Shown in pieces: positions 57,576-64,000 of a stretch of DNA of 64,000 bases. This stretch comes from Strongylocentrotus droebachiensis (lineage: Eukaryota > Echinodermata > Echinoidea > Camarodonta > Strongylocentrotidae), in assembly GCA_035222895.1 (NCBI GenBank), contig JAVYIG010005330.1, positions 62,001 to 126,000 of the forward strand, written 5' to 3'. The first letter of the stretch is position 1. The number at the start of each line of letters is the position of its first letter. A program made the position numbers and the translations under genes. Below the pieces are notes generated by a model, which saw nothing but the letters and a program-made list of their open reading frames with translations, had not been told where the DNA came from and made no database searches.

Positions 57576-60480
57576 AACCTCAAGGATTGATCTGTTTACT
57601 GCTGGTACCTATTTCAAGAGAACTGTTTTTTGATATGCTGCCAAACATTCCTTTTCCTTTCTTCATTAAAAAAAAGCAATAACCTAACAGATAGCCACGA
57701 ACATAAATTCACCCTTTAACAAACAAAAATAGATTATATAGCAAATATCTGAAATTCTTGTTTTTAAGTAATGCATGCGTACATAACATTTCCTGATGCA
57801 CACCTTTTATGCTAGCCTACATATTCCAGCATATTTTGAGTCTCTCTATCACGAATAATTGTACTTTTTCACCAGCTTGATAATATAATCACCACAGAGG
57901 ATAATGTAGGTCGGCACATCTATTAAATCTTCTTTATCACAAAGTAACAATTGATTCTCCAGGGCTAGACATCCTGATAAGACTAAAACTACCTGTTTGA
58001 ACTGAAAAATATAAATTGTCATACGAGTAAGACACAGATTTGATATAAATTCGTCATGAATTACAACATTTTTCTATCCATCGTTGCCCCCAACATATCA
58101 CATTTTTATGAATCTAATATCAAAAAGGATTTTTTTTTCTTTATTTATTTGCTTTAAAATGCATAGTAGTGGGCTCACCATTTGGGTGTTTACCCAATAT
58201 TAAGCAGGTGTTGACAATCACCATCATTAGCCTTGACTTCTATGACCAACAGGCCTTATTTTTTTTTTCTCTTATCCTCAAGTGAGGTTTTTATTTCCAT
58301 AATATCAATACATATTTACATTAATAACTCAATGATTGAGCGAAATATAACATAGGCTAAAAATCAAAGTATATTCAACAATTCTTCCAGCTTATTATTA
58401 TTTTCTTTACTAACACATTCATATCTTAAAAATAATCTTATCAACGACTTGAATTAAAAAAACAAAGTATGTGGGTAGTAAACAGAACCAACAGGCCTTC
58501 ATTTTCCACTAATTGCCTCATATGGAAAAGTTATTATATTTAATACATTTCCCTCAACCGAAGACTCTCTGAGAGACGAGAGGGAATTTCTTGATGGGAC
58601 TACGGTTTTCTGTGTGGTTAGACTTGACGGTAAACCCATTAATGGTATTTCCTCCAAGTCTGGTGTCAGGGAATTATGACCTACTGCACATAGAAATGAC
58701 TACCTATCCCTTTAAGACATGTTATTGAATTTTGTCATAGATTGATAATCAACCTTGATATAAGAGATTGATATTCATTTAACCCTGATTTTATTCATGT
58801 AAACATTTGATGAAAAATCAACCTGCGATTCCATGGATTGAAAAAGTGGGCTACTTGATAAACAAATTTTGGTTTTAAGTGTACGAGATGGATTCTGTTT
58901 TTGCTTTTTTGCTTATTTGTTTTTGTTTGTTTGTTTATTTGTTCATGTGTGTATGTGTGTTCATGTACTCTTTGCTGCCAGTTGATATTTTGGGACTAAA
59001 TCTCTTTGCATCATTAGCACTCACATATTAAGTCATTTAATTCATTAATTACTTGTACTGCATGGTATTAAACAAATGAATAGTCAGCCCTGTGCAATAA
59101 CTTGTGGAAGTGGTGAAATGCAGCAAGACTAGAGCTGAAACAATTTCCCTGTTTTCAGTATAATAATCATGAAAGATTAGTTTACTAACATCTGTGAAAG
59201 TATTATGCAATACATGCACTTCTGGTCAGTCAGTTAGTTTGAAAAAAAGATGTTCTTTGCGCCTTGTTTAGATTATGTGTTTGTTTAAGATCCTCTAGTG
59301 CAAACTATTCTTTTTCATTATGATTATATACATGTTCTTCTTTTTCTGATTATAGCCCCGTTTTCTTTTTCTGATTATAGCCCTGGTTTTCTCTTCCTGT
59401 ATGTGCTTTGCTATGGCTGCATACCAGATTGTTATGCCTAACCTGAAATATATATTTTATTTATTCTCATAGATTATATTTTAGTTTGCATTGCATACAT
59501 AAGGGATCTAACTGTAAAGGTACTCTTAGGAAATCTAATAAACATGTAATTGCAGGATACATTCTTATTTTATAACTAAATCAAAATGTTTTAATACTAC
59601 AGAAGATCAAGAAATAAATATTATTTCTTCCAAAATAAAGATGACTTATATATTTCATAAACAGTTGATATACAGTGGTTTATAAAATCAGGAGTCAATT
59701 TTATTGTGATCAATGGCTATCATGAAAGTACGTTCACTTTAGAGGTACTATTTAACAGCTCAACATAGTCGTGTTTTGAATTATTTATACATCTTAGACT
59801 GTGATAACATCCCTTGGAATTTTTAGAAAGGGAAAGTTGGATGTTGATTTTGAAAACAAATATTTAAGAACTCTTTCTATCTGTATCAAATGATGTAGTT
59901 CTGGATATCTCTACTAGAAGAATACTTTTTAAAGGAATTTCATACCAATTCCACTACTCATATAATCTCCCTTTTTAAAGAGATTTTTCATACTTTTTTT
60001 TTCTGCAAATTTAGAGCGCACTTTTAACCAATAACGAAAATTAAAATAAAAAAAATAAAAAATTAGTTACTATGAGATTTTCTGCTCTGGGCATCATCAT
60101 CAGAAAAGGGATATTTCTCAAAATGGAATAAGCAATTTCAGCCTCATATATATATACATGCACATCTGAATCAAAAGATATTGGTTTCAACTAAAGCCAA
60201 ATATTACATAGAATAGATGTTTTTGACACGACAATTCGTCCAGTTATAAGGTAAATATTGGTAAATATTTAAACAATCAGCAATATATTAATGGTTCTAA
60301 TTGACTTTGTGAGAATATATACAACGGACACCTTGTCTATCATTCCCATAATGTACATTTCATTTTTTTTCTTCTCAAAGTTTGAATAAAGTATCTTTCT
60401 AATATATGTATTGCGGAACTTGGTGTCATGATTTGATCTGTGAAAAGTGAAAAAATTAAGGCATGCATGAATGATTTAGT
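57576..60480. other. Intergenic, nothing recognised
   Basis: AT-rich sequence of about 2.9 kb without an exon, RNA gene or repeat family member that could be supported. Confidence 0.35.
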
Positions 60481-60512
60481 TGAATTGAATTGAATTGAAT
60501 TGAATTGATTTA
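60481..60512. repeat. (TTGAA)n microsatellite
   Basis: Short pentanucleotide tract (gaattgaattgaattgaatt). Confidence 0.9.
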
Positions 60513-60621
60513 TTGTCCATGCAAAATAGTTGATGTTATTTTCGACTTGCTTGCGTTGGTGGAGTGTGACATGGGTGCACTTTTCCGATGTCGGTGGCGG
60601 CAGCGACAGAGTCGGTATTAG

Positions 60622-61564
60622 TTTTTATGCCTCCGTTACGAAGTATCCGGAGGCATTATGTTTTCGGGTTGTCCGTCCGTCCGTACGTCCGTCCGTACGT
60701 CCCGTTCTCGTGATCGCGTTATCTGAAGAACCAGTTGATGGATTCCTTCCAAACTTTGGTCATGTATGTATCTTGCAGAGCCAATGAACTGATTAGATTT
60801 TGGGGTCACGAGGTCAAAGGTCACGGCTCATTATGTATGCAAAACAGCTCGTGATCGCGTTATCTCAAGAACCGATTGATGGATTCCTTCCAAACTTTGG
60901 TCATGTATGTATCTTGCAGAGCCGATGAACTGATTAGATTTTTGGGGTCACGAGGTCAAAGGTCACAGGGCTCATTATGTATGCAAAAACAGCTCGTGAT
61001 CGCGTAATCTCAAGAACCGATTGATGGATTCCTGCCAAACTTTGGTCATGTATGTATCTTGCAGAGCCAATGAACTGATTAGATTTTGGGGTCACGAGGT
61101 CAAAGGTCACAGGGCTCATTATGTATGCAAAAACAGCTTGTGATCGCGTTATCTGAAGAACCGATTGATGGATTCCTGCCAAACTTAGACCATGTATGTA
61201 TCGTGCAGAGCCAATGAACTGAGTAGATTCTTGGGTCATGAGGTCAAAGGTCAAAGGTCATGGGCTCATTATGTATGCAAAAATAGCTTGTGAACGCATT
61301 CTCATTAGAACTGACAGGTGGATTACTATTTAACTCGGGACATCTTGCAGAGCCAATGAACTGAGTAGATTTTAGGGTCATGAGGTCAAAGATCAAAGGG
61401 TCATTTATGTATATGAGAAATTGCTTGTAATCACGATATTCTGAGAACCTGTTAATGGATTACAATTGAACTTGAATTTGAAAAATTTCTTCTGTTTTGG
61501 TTTGTAATATTGCTCTTTGACGGAGGCATCATTTTCGACTGCGCGCAGTCGAAGTTCCATCTAG
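60622..61564 (+). mobile_element. Helentron/Helitron-like tandem-repeat element, copy C
   Basis: Same family as 15225 and 28129, with four to five units. It starts tttttatgcctccgttacga and ends with CGACTGCGCGCAGTCG, nine bases, CTAG. It is inserted into a stretch resembling the gacggcgac part of the 38729 element family (ttttccgatgtcggtggcgg, 60580-60600). Confidence 0.78.
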
Positions 61565-62426
61565 TTTTATAATCGTTCTCATTTCAAGTTTGCATCGAAA
61601 TGTTACGAACCTTGTACTGATGTTCTCGCAGGTTAGTGAGAACCAAATATAGAAAAGAATGTCAGGTCAAAGTTCAATAGAGGTCAGATATGTTTAGTTA
61701 TGCTTTAAAAATGATAATCTTGGATTCAAATTGATACAGAAGACAGCAATTGTGTAAGTTAAAGTCCATTTTATCAGTTCATTCGCATGCAAACAGCCAT
61801 TATAAACCTGTTTTTACGAGCCAAGAAGCGTTTCCCTTCGTGTAGAGCCTATTTACCGCTTTTATGATGGTAGATCTACAGCAAATTTTGTTTTAAGGTG
61901 ACCTCTTTTCCATTTAAAGTGAGGGAGGGGGGGGGTAAGGTGGGTGATCCCCAGCTTGGGGAACGATGTCCCTGCAACAAACGAAACCCTATCTTTTTCC
62001 CGAGCGTGTTTTAGGATTGAAATTGTACTCGACTCGCATATTTAGAAGATAAATCAAGTTTTGTGCTCTTAATTCAATTTATTTAAAAAATGTACGATAA
62101 ACAACAAAAAACCTTGGAAGAGTGAACTAATAAGATGATTGTAAAGAATTTCGAAAAATCAACCATAGGCAATTTCGGTAGCAATGTCCGTCATCTATTG
62201 AAGTGTGAGAATGTTACTATGACACATTACGTAATTGAACATAATATAATGGGGTATTCAATAGTGTATTTATTTTGCCCCCCCCCCCCCTTCCGAGTTA
62301 ATTTTTCGAAAGTCTTTGCGATCGTGTCTTAAAGCCCCTCTGCACTAGTTTGGCGTGGAGGGATTAGACCACTCAAACAGAATGAACCTACCCATCTATC
62401 TCTTCCACCCTCCTTCCCATCCCCTT

Positions 62427-62430
<4 letters not shown>
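61565..62430. other. Intergenic, nothing recognised
   Basis: Contains a G-run near 61925 and a C-run near 62278-62290. No gene is supported. Confidence 0.3.
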
Positions 62431-62464
<34 letters not shown>

Positions 62465-62467
62465 CTT

Positions 62468-62498
<31 letters not shown>

Positions 62499-62515
62499 TA
62501 ATTTTCTCTGAGCTT
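62431..62515. repeat. (CT)n microsatellite
   Basis: CT tract continuing into a pyrimidine-rich stretch that ends at a TTGTAG acceptor-like site (62601). Confidence 0.9.
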
Positions 62516-62601
62516 CTTCACTCCGCTTTCCTCTCTTTTATTCTCTCTCTTCTTCCTGTCTTCCCCTCTCTTTCCCTCCTTCCCATTTTGATTGGTTGTA
62601 G

Positions 62602-62745
62602 GTTACTCCGGACGGCGAGTTCGTCATCGTGTCCACTCGGATTACGGCAACATCATATTCGGATGCGGGTTCAGAGGTCAGAGGCTATCGATTTTCATTT
62701 TCAGTTTTCCCACAGGTCAAATTCTCAGCCCCAGTCTGGGTATAA
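62602..62745 (+). CDS. Candidate terminal exon of an unidentified gene
   Basis: A long polypyrimidine tract and TTGTAG end at 62601. The following frame VTPDGEFVIVSTRITATSYS, then DAGSEVRGYRFSFSVFPQ, runs to TAA at 62743. Codon use looks more gene-like than the surroundings, and the Gly-Tyr-x-Phe-Ser-Phe ending recalls the last strands of CUB domains. No other exon of the gene was found in the window, so this is tentative. Confidence 0.3.
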   Translation, partial: VTPDGEFVIVSTRITATSYSDAGSEVRGYRFSFSVFPQVKFSAPVWV

Positions 62746-63937
62746 CGCCACAGCTAGATATCACACCCTTTAAGTTGAACAGATTCCATGAATAGTTCTT
62801 TAATGATTGTAATAATAATGATAACAATAATATTGATAATAATTGTAATAATACAAATGATAACATTAATGAGTATTTGATAAGCACCATAATACATTTC
62901 GCAAAAATACTCAATGCGATGTACATGAAAAAATGTATAATTAACTTTAAATTGCAATACAGAGTAAACGAACGAAATAATTAAGAGAAAAAAACAGATT
63001 ATATCGAAGAAATAAGTCGAATATTATATAAGAAAACATATATGAATGACATAAAATGTGGATATATTGAATCAATAAAAAGCGGTTATTATGATAATAA
63101 TGATACAACTAATAATAATAATAAAGTAATAATAATATTGAAAATAATATATTAGTAACAATACGACTATTAATAATAATCAGAATAGTAATGATAGTAA
63201 TTTGCAAAAAGACGTTAAGGTTCTTCTGGAACAGGTGAAAATTAATTACCACTGCGTACTCCAGAAGTCTGTAAACGGTACATAAATACTGTCGGTAAAC
63301 CTGAGACAAGCAACGGTCTAGAATAAGGGGGTTTACAGATAGCACATGGTACAAATGACCCCAAATATCCACAGATCTTTTACACATGGAGAAGTTCCAC
63401 TTTGATAATAACTGCCAAAGTCCTATAGATGTGCTTCATGAATACCTTTTGTTTGCCCTCTTGAAAATAATACTTTCACCTGCGTATCATAGAATGTACC
63501 GTTGGTGCATGAATGAATAATGTTACATAACTTTCATGATGAGCGCATATCCAGTATTCATCTCTGTGGGTTTTACCTTTTTGGTACAAAAATTAATGAC
63601 CATTATCTGCCCATGCGCAGATTGTATCTATGAACTGGCTTATTGTCTCGAAGTTAAACGTGTTAAACTGATATGCAAATTCACTACCCATGTACAAGTA
63701 TGCATCTTTCCATTTACTAGAAAGTTTAATCAGAAACCATGACATTCAATAGTTATTCGAGTTACGAGGATGGAGATCTAAGTTAAGTTCAAATATCTTG
63801 AAATTACTCCTATTTGTATAGCAAGGTAAACTAGTTTTTAATGGTCTTCATTGTTTTGTGGATCCTATATCCCTTAGTTTGCATGAACGTTTCGAGTCTC
63901 GGCATGTTACTATTGTGTTTGTATGCCTTGTTTAGAG
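62746..63937. other. Intergenic, AAT-rich simple sequence
   Basis: Scattered (AAT/ATA)n stretches (about 62800-62870, 63090-63200). No gene was recognised. Confidence 0.35.
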
Positions 63938-63939
63938 AG

Positions 63940-64000
63940 CCCCCCCCCCCCCCCCCCCCCCCCCTCAGTGTTATTTAGGGTACGCGTATGCATGTTCCCT
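63940..64000. mobile_element. Poly-C bordered repeat, copy 3 (inverted, cut by window end)
   Basis: A C-run followed by ctcagtgttatttagggta is the reverse complement of the right end of copy 2 (12240-12270). The element continues beyond the window. Confidence 0.7.

Overview
This is animal nuclear DNA: two intron-rich genes with canonical GT-AG introns, set in AT-rich sequence full of transposon copies, microsatellites and poly-C/poly-G runs. An intact CR1/L2-like retrotransposon carrying a PHD finger and a 2A-like motif, tandem-repeat elements resembling those known from sea urchins and bivalves, and deuterostome-like gene structure suggest a marine invertebrate, most likely an echinoderm. 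The species assignment is inference. No bacterial-type operon, CRISPR array, rRNA gene or intact tRNA gene was seen.

Layout. Bases 1-3700 are intergenic, dominated by a CT-rich minisatellite (about 720-2440). On the minus strand, 9424 down to 4021 is a complete eight-exon gene for the GPI-anchor-remodelling metallophosphoesterase MPPE1 (PGAP5), 426 codons. Bases 9425-14656 separate the two divergent genes and hold two copies of a poly-C-bordered repeat and a putative promoter region. On the plus strand, 14746-56677 is a complete 24-coding-exon ANKRD27 (VARP) orthologue of 1303 codons. It has the N-terminal region, a VPS9 Rab-GEF domain, two ankyrin blocks each preceded by a Cys-rich VPS29-binding motif, and a long acidic/Ser-rich C-terminal extension. 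Every exon junction was checked for phase. Bases 56678-64000 are 3'UTR/intergenic, with a third Helentron-like copy and one weak candidate exon of a further gene (62602-62745).

Mobile DNA. The ANKRD27 introns are a transposon graveyard with clear stratigraphy. Seven short inverted-repeat elements are flanked by TTAA, with the remains of an eighth; they belong to at least six families. One sits inside a Helentron-like element. The broken eighth was split by the full-length LINE. Other elements include a three-layer nest at 16807-18661, a SINE with a 7SL-like head bounded by 15-bp direct repeats (51310-51494), a tRNA-Ser/Leu-like segment inside an inverted-repeat element (32166-32250), and tandem-repeat elements that scatter AGGTCA direct repeats through the introns.

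How the genes relate. ANKRD27 acts in endosomal trafficking (Rab21 GEF, Rab32/38, VAMP7, retromer) and MPPE1 at ER exit of GPI-anchored proteins. Both are membrane-traffic genes, but nothing in the sequence shows that they are co-regulated. The most interesting items are the 2A-like motif at the N terminus of the intact LINE, the nested insertions, the 7SL-like SINE and the transposon-borne DR1 arrays.
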